Assembly: GCA_964418125.1 (NCBI GenBank)
Contig: CAYQKY010000005.1
Coordinates: 1 to 64,000 of the forward strand
Source of the DNA: JACJXW01 sp964418125
GTDB taxonomy: Bacteria; Bacteroidota; Bacteroidia; Chitinophagales; Saprospiraceae
DNA length: 64,000 nucleotides
Direction: 5' to 3'
Part shown: positions 25,760 through 32,956 of the stretch, in pieces
How positions within the stretch are numbered: position 1 is the stretch's first letter
Layout: each line of letters starts with the position of its first letter
Made by a program: the position numbers and the translations under genes
The notes under the pieces: model-generated
The model's database searches: none
Seen by the model: the letters and a program-made list of their open reading frames with translations, nothing else
What the model was told of the DNA's origin: nothing

Positions 25760-26050
25760 ATGAAGATAGATAAGCAGTTAATTTCGAAGCTCGAACATCT
25801 GGCGCGCCTGGAGCTCTCTGAAGAAGAGGCCGGCCGCCTGGCCGATGACCTCAACCGCATCCTTGAAATGGTGGAAAAGCTCCAGGAACTGGACACTTCC
25901 GAAACCGAACCTCTGGTATACATCAATGAAGATGTGAATATCCTCCGGGAAGATAAGGTAGAAGGGCAGGTGAGCCGGGAAGAGGCCTTGCGCAATGCGC
26001 CGGATCATGACGGCGAGCATTTCAGGGTGCCGAAAGTAATTGACCTTTGA
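25760..26050 (+). CDS. gatC: Asp-tRNA(Asn)/Glu-tRNA(Gln) amidotransferase subunit C
   Basis: 96 residues, the usual GatC size. Starts MKIDKQLISKLEHLARLELSE with the family helix, then LNRILEMVEKLQELDTSETEP and the C-terminal LRNAPDHDGEHFRVPKVID. It stabilises the GatCAB complex that converts misacylated Glu-tRNA(Gln) or Asp-tRNA(Asn). gatA and gatB are not in the window. It precedes an ABC ATPase gene by 20 nt, perhaps co-transcribed. Confidence 0.93.
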   Translation: MKIDKQLISKLEHLARLELSEEEAGRLADDLNRILEMVEKLQELDTSETEPLVYINEDVNILREDKVEGQVSREEALRNAPDHDGEHFRVPKVIDL

Positions 26051-26070
26051 CAGAAAGTTAAAAGATTGGT

Positions 26071-26802
26071 ATGAGCACGATTATCTCCGTTAAAGAACTG
26101 ACCAAGACTTACATCATGGGGACGACAAAAGTCCACGCCCTGCGGGGGATCACGCTGGATATTCAGCGCAATGAGTTCGTCGCCCTGATGGGGCCTTCCG
26201 GTTCCGGAAAATCCACCCTGATGAACCTGCTGGGCTGCCTCGATACCCCCAGCAGCGGAGATTACTGGCTCAACGGGACCAATGTCAGCACCATGGATGA
26301 CAGCGAGCTGGCCGAAGTCCGCAACAAAGAGATCGGTTTCGTTTTTCAAACCTTTAACCTTCTTCCCCGCCTTACCGCCCTGGAAAATGTCGCCCTTCCC
26401 CTGGTATATGCCGGCATCAGTAAAGCCGCCCGCCGCGATAAGGCCATGCAGGTGCTCGACGCTGTCGGCCTGGGGGACCGCGTAGAACATAAACCGAACG
26501 AACTCTCCGGCGGCCAGCGGCAGCGCGTGGCCATCGCCCGCGCCCTGGTCAACGACCCTTCCATCATCCTGGCCGATGAGCCTACCGGCAACCTCGATAC
26601 CAAAACCTCCATCGAGATCATGGGTATTCTGGAAAACATCCACCGGCAGGGAAATACCGTTATCCTCGTTACCCACGAACCAGACATCGCCGAGCACGCC
26701 CACCGCGCCGTGCGCCTGCGGGACGGAATGGTGGAAAGCGACGCCATCAATGAGAATATCGTTACCGTGGACGACCCGGAGCACCGTTATAAGCAGGGGT
26801 GA
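26071..26802 (+). CDS. ABC transporter ATP-binding protein (LolD/MacB type)
   Basis: 243 residues. Complete nucleotide-binding domain: Walker A GPSGSGKSTLMN (about 46-57), Q-loop FVFQTFNLLPRLTALENV, signature LSGGQRQRVAIARAL, Walker B IILADEPTGNLD, and H-loop VTHEPDIAEHA. The MacB/LolD/FtsE subfamily works with a two-protein or FtsX-like permease, which is not present nearby. It likely serves lipoprotein release or efflux; the partner is elsewhere in the genome. Confidence 0.93.
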   Translation: MSTIISVKELTKTYIMGTTKVHALRGITLDIQRNEFVALMGPSGSGKSTLMNLLGCLDTPSSGDYWLNGTNVSTMDDSELAEVRNKEIGFVFQTFNLLPRLTALENVALPLVYAGISKAARRDKAMQVLDAVGLGDRVEHKPNELSGGQRQRVAIARALVNDPSIILADEPTGNLDTKTSIEIMGILENIHRQGNTVILVTHEPDIAEHAHRAVRLRDGMVESDAINENIVTVDDPEHRYKQG

Positions 26803-26812
26803 TGCTTCATTA

Positions 26813-26898
26813 GGTTGATTGAGTTGTTTAGTTGATTGAGGGCTGCTTTCGAAGCCCTGAACTTAATCAACAAATAAACCCATCAACTCAATCAACCA
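26813..26898. repeat. Intergenic word hairpin, GGTTGATTGAGTTG words
   Basis: GGTTGATTGAGTTG on the left is repeated in drifted form as GTTGATTGAG, and the right arm ends with the inverted CAACTCAATCAACC. A tight inner hairpin GGGCTGCTTTCGAAGCCC type lies at the centre (26840-26858). It separates the ABC gene from the PduO-type gene. Confidence 0.85.
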
Positions 26899-26962
26899 CC
26901 TCCTGCCCCCAAACTTCTCTACCATAGTTTTGTTATGTTTGACTGGAACAAACTAAAAAACT

Positions 26963-27523
26963 ATGGCCTTTCGCATTTATACTAAAACAGGAGACGAGGG
27001 GGAGACTTCTCTATTCGGAGGCAGGCGCCTGCCCAAGAGCCACATCCGCATCGATGCCTATGGCACCGTTGACGAGCTGAATTCTTATCTGGGGCTGGTC
27101 CGGGATTACAGTGAAGAAGATACCACCAGGGCTGTGATAAAGGGAATTCAGGGGCGCCTGTTCACCATCGGTTCAAATCTTGCTTCCGACCCCGACAAAA
27201 AAATGGAGGTGCCTGATATCAAGCCGGAAGACATTAGCCTGCTGGAAGAAGAAATGGACCGGATGGATGAATCCCTGCCGGAACTTAAGAATTTCATCCT
27301 TCCCGGCGGACATCCTGCTGTGTCGTATTGCCATGTAGCCCGGTGCGTTTGCCGCCGTGCGGAACGGCTGGTGGTCGCTCTGGCCCAGCAGGAAAAGGTT
27401 GAGCCCGTAATTATCCAATATTTAAACCGGCTTTCGGATTACCTTTTCATTTTGGCTCGTCAGATAGCTCATTTACGGGGTGTGGAAGAGGTGCATTGGG
27501 CGCCCCGTAAGGCCGGCAGCTGA
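26963..27523 (+). CDS. Cob(I)yrinic acid a,c-diamide adenosyltransferase, PduO type
   Basis: Makes adenosylcobalamin from cob(I)alamin and ATP. 186 residues with the N-terminal ATP site RIYTKTGDEGETSLFGG, then RIDAYGTVDELNSYLG and the C-terminal CRRAERLVVAL and YLNRLSDYLFILAR. These are the conserved PduO-type features. A TATGTTTG box at 26934-26941 could be its -7 element. The window has no corrin-ring biosynthesis genes, so it may salvage imported cobalamin. Confidence 0.94.
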   Translation: MAFRIYTKTGDEGETSLFGGRRLPKSHIRIDAYGTVDELNSYLGLVRDYSEEDTTRAVIKGIQGRLFTIGSNLASDPDKKMEVPDIKPEDISLLEEEMDRMDESLPELKNFILPGGHPAVSYCHVARCVCRRAERLVVALAQQEKVEPVIIQYLNRLSDYLFILARQIAHLRGVEEVHWAPRKAGS

Positions 27524-27535
27524 ATTTAGCAGCAG

Positions 27536-27561
27536 TTTGTACCGGCTAATGCTTATATTTG
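27536..27561 (+). promoter_or_regulatory. Possible promoter of the HD-domain membrane protein
   Basis: TATATTTG at 27554-27561 fits the TAnnTTTG -7 box and lies 6 nt before the ATG at 27568, so the transcript could be leaderless or nearly so. The TTTG at 27536-27539 is closer than typical for a -33 element. Confidence 0.35.
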
Positions 27562-27567
27562 TATACT

Positions 27568-29688
27568 ATGAGTGCATGGAGAACGACGATAGAAGGCCTG
27601 CCAACCCTGGTCAAATACCTGATGATTGCAGGAGTGGTGGCTTTCATAACCTTTTTGTTTCCGAATAATGCCAAATTCAAATACGAGTTTGACAAGGGGC
27701 AGCCGTGGCGTTACGATGACCTGCGGGCCCCGTTTGACTTTGCCATCCGCAAGCCGGCCGAGGAGGTAGAGGCCGAAAAAAAGAAACTGCGCGAAAACTT
27801 TACTCCTTTCTACGAACTGAACCTGGATATCATAAAGGACAGGAAAAGAAGCCTGGCAGGAGAGTTTGACCACCAGCTGGAACTTGTACAGGGAGAAGGG
27901 CAATTCGAGGATGTGGTCGACCGGCCGGAAAAATACCTGCAATTTGGTAAGCGCTTCCTGGAGAATCTCTTCCAGCGGGGTATCCTTCAACTGGCGCCCC
28001 AACACCAGGACAAAGGCGAAGACTTCGTCATCAATGTGGTGCGGGGGAATACGACCCAGCCCCGGACGGTAGGCAACCTGCTCAAAGTAGATGAAGCCAA
28101 AGAACTGCTCAGTGATTCCCTGCCCTACAGCAACCTTGCCGAACCCGAGTTTTTGTACCCCCTCCTGGAGGGCCTGATCAGCCCTAACCTCACCTACAAT
28201 GATACCCTGAGCCAGAAAATACTGGAAGAAGAGCTTTCTAAAGTTCCTGTTTTTAAGGGCCGGGTTTCGAAAGGGCAACTCATTGTCACTAAAGGCGCTT
28301 ATATCACTGATGATATCTACCAGAAACTGATCTCCTTCCGGCAACAGTACGAGGAGGAGGTCACTCAGAAACAATCTTATTTAGGGGTACTAGGCGGGTA
28401 TTTCCTTTTATCCGCCCTGATCATCGGCGTCTTCCTCCTGTACGTCCGCTTGTATGCCAAGCCGGTATTTGCCAGTTTCAATAAGTTGATCTTCATTTTA
28501 TTGTGGCTCGTTGCCTACAGCTATCTGGTTTATGTGGTGGAGCAAGTAGAGGCCTTGAGTACTTACATGATCCCTTTCTGCATTTTGCCGATCGTGATCA
28601 AGACCTTTTACAATGAACGCCTGGCGCTGTTCACTCACCTGGTGGTCGTATTGCTGGCCAGTTTCCTGTCGAGCCTGGGGTATGAATTCGCCTTCCTGCA
28701 GATACTCGCTGGAATCGTGGTTCTGTTGAGCGATGTCGAAACCCGGGAGTGGTCCCGCTTTTTCTATTCGATATTCTTCATTTTCCTGGTCTATGCGACC
28801 GGTTACCTAGGGCTCTCCCTAATCGTAGAAGGATACATTATGGACGTAGACTGGACGGAAGCTTCCTGGCTGGCCCTCAGTTCGTTCCTGACGCTTCTGG
28901 CTTATCCGTTGATCCCGTTGCTGGAGCGCTTTTTCGGGTTCACTTCCTCGATCACGCTGGTGGAGTTGTCGGATATGAACCGCCCTTTGCTTCGGGAGCT
29001 TTCCCTAAAGGCGCCGGGCACTATGCAGCATTCGTTGCAGGTGGCCAACCTGGCGGAGGAAGCCGCCCGAAAGATCGGCGCCAACCCGCTTCTGGTCAAG
29101 GTGGCCGCCCTTTACCACGATATTGGCAAAGTGGCTAAACCGGAGTATTTCATCGAAAATCAAAGCGGGAAAAACCCTCACGACGATATCTCAGACCTCG
29201 AAAGCGCACGGGTAATTATCAGCCATGTCAATGAAGGAGTGAAAATGGCGAAAAAGGCACGCCTGCCGGGTATACTCGTCAATTTCATTAGAACGCATCA
29301 CGGCACCACACGGACGGAGTATTTCTATCGGAACTACATCAAGGAACATCCGGAAGAAGAGGTGGAGGAAAGCGAATTCCGCTACCCCGGCCCCAAGCCT
29401 CGCAGCAAAGAGGAAACCATCCTTATGATGGCAGATTCTATCGAAGCGGCCTGTAAAAGCCTGAAGTCTCCCACCGAAGAAAGCCTGGGTAACCTGATCG
29501 ACAAGATCATTTCCGGAAAGGTCACCCAGGGACAGTTCGAGAATTCCAACATGACCTTTGAGGAGCTGGAAGAATGTAAGGCTGTCTTCCGGCAGATGAT
29601 GAAGTCCGTCCACCATGTCCGGATAGAGTACCCCGAAGATAAGGAGGAGAAGGAAACGGAAGAGAAAGAGGGGGCCCGTAAGGATTGA
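27568..29688 (+). CDS. 7TM-HD family membrane phosphohydrolase (PgpH-like)
   Basis: 706 residues. An N-terminal helix and an extracytoplasmic region of about 270 residues (7TMR-HDED type) precede seven transmembrane helices at about 280-480. A cytosolic HD domain follows, with TMQHSLQVANLAEEAA, ALYHDIGKVAKPEYF and HHGTTRTEYFYR, whose His and Asp residues bind two metals. PgpH-like enzymes hydrolyse cyclic di-AMP; this substrate is inferred from family. The C-terminus is a charged Glu/Lys tail. Start ATG at 27568 is preferred; TTG at 27559 would add three residues. Confidence 0.92.
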   Translation: MSAWRTTIEGLPTLVKYLMIAGVVAFITFLFPNNAKFKYEFDKGQPWRYDDLRAPFDFAIRKPAEEVEAEKKKLRENFTPFYELNLDIIKDRKRSLAGEFDHQLELVQGEGQFEDVVDRPEKYLQFGKRFLENLFQRGILQLAPQHQDKGEDFVINVVRGNTTQPRTVGNLLKVDEAKELLSDSLPYSNLAEPEFLYPLLEGLISPNLTYNDTLSQKILEEELSKVPVFKGRVSKGQLIVTKGAYITDDIYQKLISFRQQYEEEVTQKQSYLGVLGGYFLLSALIIGVFLLYVRLYAKPVFASFNKLIFILLWLVAYSYLVYVVEQVEALSTYMIPFCILPIVIKTFYNERLALFTHLVVVLLASFLSSLGYEFAFLQILAGIVVLLSDVETREWSRFFYSIFFIFLVYATGYLGLSLIVEGYIMDVDWTEASWLALSSFLTLLAYPLIPLLERFFGFTSSITLVELSDMNRPLLRELSLKAPGTMQHSLQVANLAEEAARKIGANPLLVKVAALYHDIGKVAKPEYFIENQSGKNPHDDISDLESARVIISHVNEGVKMAKKARLPGILVNFIRTHHGTTRTEYFYRNYIKEHPEEEVEESEFRYPGPKPRSKEETILMMADSIEAACKSLKSPTEESLGNLIDKIISGKVTQGQFENSNMTFEELEECKAVFRQMMKSVHHVRIEYPEDKEEKETEEKEGARKD

Positions 29689-29702
29689 TGGCGTTTAGTA
29701 TC

Positions 29703-29882
29703 TCAGTTTCTGCCTTTTATTTTGTCCTTTTCCTGTTCTTCCTTTTTAAACCCATACGGGCAATGCCGGCAACCACTCTGGCAACAGTATCCCCTCTTCA
29801 GCAGATAGCGTTCTGTGAATACGAATAATCCGTTCTCGATATAGTAGTCAGTACCTTCCTTTAGCGTCTGTGGTTTGGGCAT
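29703..29882 (-). CDS. DUF5522 mini-protein
   Basis: 59 residues, reading MPKPQTLKEGTDYYIENG from 29882. The core FVFTERYLLKRGYCCQSGCR then HCPYGFKKE matches the small Bacteroidota DUF5522 family. Four Cys in the pattern CC-x3-C-x2-C suggest metal or Fe-S binding. The tail is Lys/Glu-rich. It lies 14 nt after the convergent HD-domain gene and about 140 nt downstream of the DUF6580 gene on the same strand, so it may be in that transcript. The function is not known. Confidence 0.85.
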   Translation of the reverse strand: MPKPQTLKEGTDYYIENGLFVFTERYLLKRGYCCQSGCRHCPYGFKKEEQEKDKIKGRN

Positions 29883-29922
29883 TAGCAGGGCCTTTGTCTG
29901 TTATCTGTTGCCGGATGGTCGT

Positions 29923-29990
29923 CCTGCCGCTCGGGTCCTGCGCCATTGGTTGTCAGTAACAACCAATAGCTGCAGGAGGCTCTGGGCAGG
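29923..29990 (-). ncRNA. Nested hairpin, candidate structured RNA element
   Basis: Three stacked stems: CCTGCC (29923-29928) with GGCAGG (29985-29990); TCCTGC (29936-29941) with GCAGGA (29972-29977); ATTGGTTGT (29945-29953) with ACAACCAAT (29959-29967), closed by a 5-nt loop. Symmetric 7-nt internal loops separate the outer two stems. It lies between DUF6580 and DUF5522 on the minus transcript. It matches no riboswitch I know and may be a relative of the intergenic word hairpins, since TTGTCTGTTATCTGTTG words adjoin it. Confidence 0.4.
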
Positions 29991-30025
29991 CATGATAACT
30001 TCCCGGGAACTTCGTTCCAAGGGTA

Positions 30026-30601
30026 CTATGCCTTCCCAATCGCCAGAACAGGAAAGCGTCGCTGTGCCCATGCATAGCTGCCAAAGAGGACGCCAACATA
30101 GAACAGGTCGCCCAGCAGGGTATTCCAGAAGAAGGGGATACCGGCAGCGTATGCAGCCATCAGGCCGGCAGCTGTCTTAGGGTATTTCGGATCGGCCACC
30201 CATGCTCCGAAGTTGGTCACCAGGAAGAAGAGGACGGAGGCTATGAGGCTGGCAACCAGGAGGTTGGCAACCTTCACCTTCCGTAACAATACAAACCCGA
30301 GGCCGACGATGGCGGCAAAGGCGCCGTAAACCCAGAGGTTGCCGAACCAGACAAAGCCCTCGCCGTAAAAATCCGGATAGAGCCGGGCGTAGATGATGTT
30401 GTTTAACAGCAGGTCGCTAACCCACATGGCCAGGAAAGGCACCAGAAAAGCCAGGGCTTTCCTTGACAGATAGGCTGCGCCGAATAAGCCCATGGCGCCG
30501 ATCGGAGTGAAATTGTAGGGGTGGGGAAGCAGCCGGCTCATAGCGGCTGCCAGGACTATGATAGAGATGATGCCAAATCGAAGCTGGATCTTGCTGTTCA
30601 T
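30026..30601 (-). CDS. DUF6580 membrane protein, ECF-transporter-like
   Basis: 191 residues with five to six transmembrane helices. Starts MNSKIQLRFGIISIIVLAAA, with the family region SRLLPHPYNFTPIGAMGLFG, LWVSDLLLNN-like helix (AMWVSDLLLNN) and PKTAAGLMAAYAAGIPFFWN. The layout resembles the substrate-binding (S) subunit of ECF vitamin transporters, so uptake of a vitamin or metal is possible. The substrate is unknown. No ECF ATPase or T subunit lies beside it. TATTTTTG (minus strand, 30642-30649) may be its -7 box. Confidence 0.8.
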   Translation of the reverse strand: MNSKIQLRFGIISIIVLAAAMSRLLPHPYNFTPIGAMGLFGAAYLSRKALAFLVPFLAMWVSDLLLNNIIYARLYPDFYGEGFVWFGNLWVYGAFAAIVGLGFVLLRKVKVANLLVASLIASVLFFLVTNFGAWVADPKYPKTAAGLMAAYAAGIPFFWNTLLGDLFYVGVLFGSYAWAQRRFPVLAIGKA

Positions 30602-30771
30602 AAATTCTTCTTGTTTTTATTGGTATGCCTTTCAGTTGAGGCAAAAATAATTCAATTCCCAAAAGAGGCAGTATGATCGCGTGACAAATTACAGAAAATG
30701 AAAAAACCACGGCCTTACTACATGGAATATAACAAGAAAAAGCGGTATTGAGGTTGGCCGTAGCTCCACTA

Positions 30772-30803
30772 TTGGGCGATACCCCAAATATATCTTAGAT
30801 TTG
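30772..30803 (+). promoter_or_regulatory. Bacteroidota-type promoter
   Basis: TTG at 30772-30774, 21-nt spacer, then TAGATTTG at 30796-30803, matching the -33 TTTG and -7 TAnnTTTG consensus. It sits 17 nt before the ATG of the binding-protein gene. It is one of the best promoter matches in the window. Confidence 0.6.
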
Positions 30804-30820
30804 CACCGCAAAAAAAATGA

Positions 30821-31888
30821 ATGCAAGTTATGAATGGGCTTTCCTGTATAGGCAGTTTCCTTCTGATGGCCACAGCGCTGCTTATGGCATGCAGTGGCGG
30901 GGGGGCTGAAAAGGACAATATGGCCAGCCGGCCCGGGAATGTGCTGGCCATCTATACTTATCGTTTATTACCCGGGCAAGATTCGGTATTCCAGCGGTTT
31001 GAACAGCGGAGCGGCCTTGAAGTGGAAGTGGTGGAAATGCCCGCGCAGATCCTGGCTTCCCGTATCCGGGAGGAGGGCGAGCAGTGCCCTGCCGATATCG
31101 TGATCTTTCCGGAGGTTTCGATGGCATTCCGTGCCCGGCTTCAAGGGCTGTTGCAGCCTTACGAACTACCCGGTATCGACCAGTATTTTAAAGATGTACT
31201 TGGTGACTACGAGGGGTACTGGACGGGGCTGAGCCGTATCGTGCCGGCCATTGCTTTCAGCAGTGAGCGTATCCAGCCCACTAACCTGAATACCTGGGTA
31301 GACCTGGCTATGCCCCGCTTCCGTGGCAAGGTGTTGGCGCCATCATCGGAGGACCCTTACCTCCAATCTCTCGTAGCTTCCTTCATCCTCCATAACGGGG
31401 AGGACGCTGCCCGCGCCTGGGTGGCCGCCGTAATGCTGAACTTTGCCAGAGAGCCCCAGGGCAATACCATGGACCAGTTGCGCGGCCTGGCTTCCGGGCA
31501 GGGCGATATTGCAATTACCACCGCCAGTGACCTGGGGTATCTGCGGTATCCGCTGACCTATCAGGAATACCTGATAGGCGAAGGGGCTCAGCTCATAATT
31601 CCCAAGAACGGGCCATTCAATACGCACATCAATGTCACCTGTGCCGCCGTACCCAAAGGAGGAGAGGTGAGAAAAGCCGTGGCTTTTCTGGAATACATGA
31701 CCGGCAAAGAAGCTCAGATGGACTATCCCCGGGCCGCTCAGGAACATCCTGTCAACGTGATGGCCATCCCGTCCGATTTCATTGTTGAGGAGGTAGGGCC
31801 CGTGGAAGAGGACGACCTGGAACTCAACCTCCTGGGCCAGTACAATGCCAAGGCTGTGCAGATACTCAAGGAAGCCGGATGGCAATAA
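30821..31888 (+). CDS. Iron(III)-type ABC transporter substrate-binding lipoprotein
   Basis: 355 residues. The lipoprotein signal ends LLMATALLMAC (lipidated Cys near residue 24). The mature part follows the AfuA/FutA family: LAIYTYRLLPGQDSVFQRF, DIVIFPEVSMAFRA, YWTGLSRIVPAIAFS, and NTHINVTCAAVPKGG. Extracytoplasmic Fe(III) or a similar ligand is the family expectation. There is no permease or ATPase gene next to it, so it is an orphan component here. The CPBP protease gene follows after 10 nt. Confidence 0.88.
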   Translation: MQVMNGLSCIGSFLLMATALLMACSGGGAEKDNMASRPGNVLAIYTYRLLPGQDSVFQRFEQRSGLEVEVVEMPAQILASRIREEGEQCPADIVIFPEVSMAFRARLQGLLQPYELPGIDQYFKDVLGDYEGYWTGLSRIVPAIAFSSERIQPTNLNTWVDLAMPRFRGKVLAPSSEDPYLQSLVASFILHNGEDAARAWVAAVMLNFAREPQGNTMDQLRGLASGQGDIAITTASDLGYLRYPLTYQEYLIGEGAQLIIPKNGPFNTHINVTCAAVPKGGEVRKAVAFLEYMTGKEAQMDYPRAAQEHPVNVMAIPSDFIVEEVGPVEEDDLELNLLGQYNAKAVQILKEAGWQ

Positions 31889-31898
31889 AAATTTAGCT

Positions 31899-32867
31899 AT
31901 GTCATTTTTTGAAGCTGCCAGAAGGGGGGATAATGCTCCTTTCAAGTACGTAATAACGATTATTGTCGTGATCATCGGCGCTTTCATCGGGCAGCTCCCT
32001 CTTGGTGTTGTTATCAGTATGAAGATGGGCAAAGAAGCCGGTGGGTTCGAAAAACTGGAAGAATTCCAGGAAACGATGGATTTCTCTGTCCTGGGGGTGG
32101 ACCCCAACCTCGGCCTTCTTCTTATACTGCTGTCTTTCGTAAGCGCCCTGGCGGCGCTCATTCTGTGTATCAAAAGCCTTCACGGAAAGAAAACCACTGA
32201 TGTGTTCACCGGCCGCAGCCGGCTGGATTGGGGCCGTGTCGGCTTTGCTTTTGTTTTCTGGTTTGGCCTGAGTGCTGTGATGGAGGCTCTGGCCTATTTC
32301 ATTGACCCCGGGAATTATAGATGGCAGTTTGAACTTTCCAGTTTTTTTCCCCTGCTTTTGATCGCCCTGTTGATCCTGCCCCTGCAAACTACTTTCGAGG
32401 AGGCTTTGTTCCGGGGGTACCTGATGCAGGGGTTCGGATTGTTGTTTCGCAACCGCTGGATGCCCCTTCTGCTTACTTCCGCCGGGTTTGGCCTCCTTCA
32501 TTTTGCCAACAGGGAGGTCGGCCAGTTCGGTTTTGCCCTGATGATGGGGTATTATATTGGTTTCGGCCTGCTGATGGGCCTGCTCACTTTGATGGACGAG
32601 GGCACTGAACTGGCGCTGGGACTGCATGCTGCGACCAATATTTACGGGGCAGCCATCGTTAACTTTGAAGCTTCTTCCTTACAAACGCCTTCCCTTTTTC
32701 AGGTACAGGAACTGGATGCCGGCCTGATGCTGGCGGTTGCTATGGCGAGTGGCCTTTTGTTCCTGTTCGCCGCCGCCCGCCGGTACAAGTGGAAGGATTG
32801 GGGAAAGCTTTTTCGAAGGATCGAATTTCAGGATACTTCCAGCCCTCAGTGGACGGAGGAGGATTGA
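31899..32867 (+). CDS. CPBP-family intramembrane metalloprotease
   Basis: 322 residues from the ATG at 31899 (MSFFEAARRGDNAPFKY); the open frame upstream overlaps the preceding gene without homology. About eight transmembrane helices. The CPBP/Rce1 motifs are TFEEALFRGYL (EExxxR), FGLLHFANRE (FxxxH) and GLHAATN (HxxxN/D), all present. Substrates of this family in bacteria are mostly unknown. It begins 10 nt after the iron-binding lipoprotein gene and is probably co-transcribed. Confidence 0.9.
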   Translation: MSFFEAARRGDNAPFKYVITIIVVIIGAFIGQLPLGVVISMKMGKEAGGFEKLEEFQETMDFSVLGVDPNLGLLLILLSFVSALAALILCIKSLHGKKTTDVFTGRSRLDWGRVGFAFVFWFGLSAVMEALAYFIDPGNYRWQFELSSFFPLLLIALLILPLQTTFEEALFRGYLMQGFGLLFRNRWMPLLLTSAGFGLLHFANREVGQFGFALMMGYYIGFGLLMGLLTLMDEGTELALGLHAATNIYGAAIVNFEASSLQTPSLFQVQELDAGLMLAVAMASGLLFLFAAARRYKWKDWGKLFRRIEFQDTSSPQWTEED

Positions 32868-32956
32868 GTGTCCTGTTCGCCGTTGGTTTTGTCCTGGCGG
32901 CCTTATCCAAGGGAAAAATTTAACCTCTTTATATCGGAATAATCAAATAGTATAGC

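Noticed and set aside
29883..30025. Possible cobalamin or SAM riboswitch near DUF6580 and the PduO-type gene
   Set aside because: The minus-strand sequence has GGCAAC and a GC-rich stem but lacks the B12 box and the SAM-I core order. I report it only as an unassigned nested hairpin.
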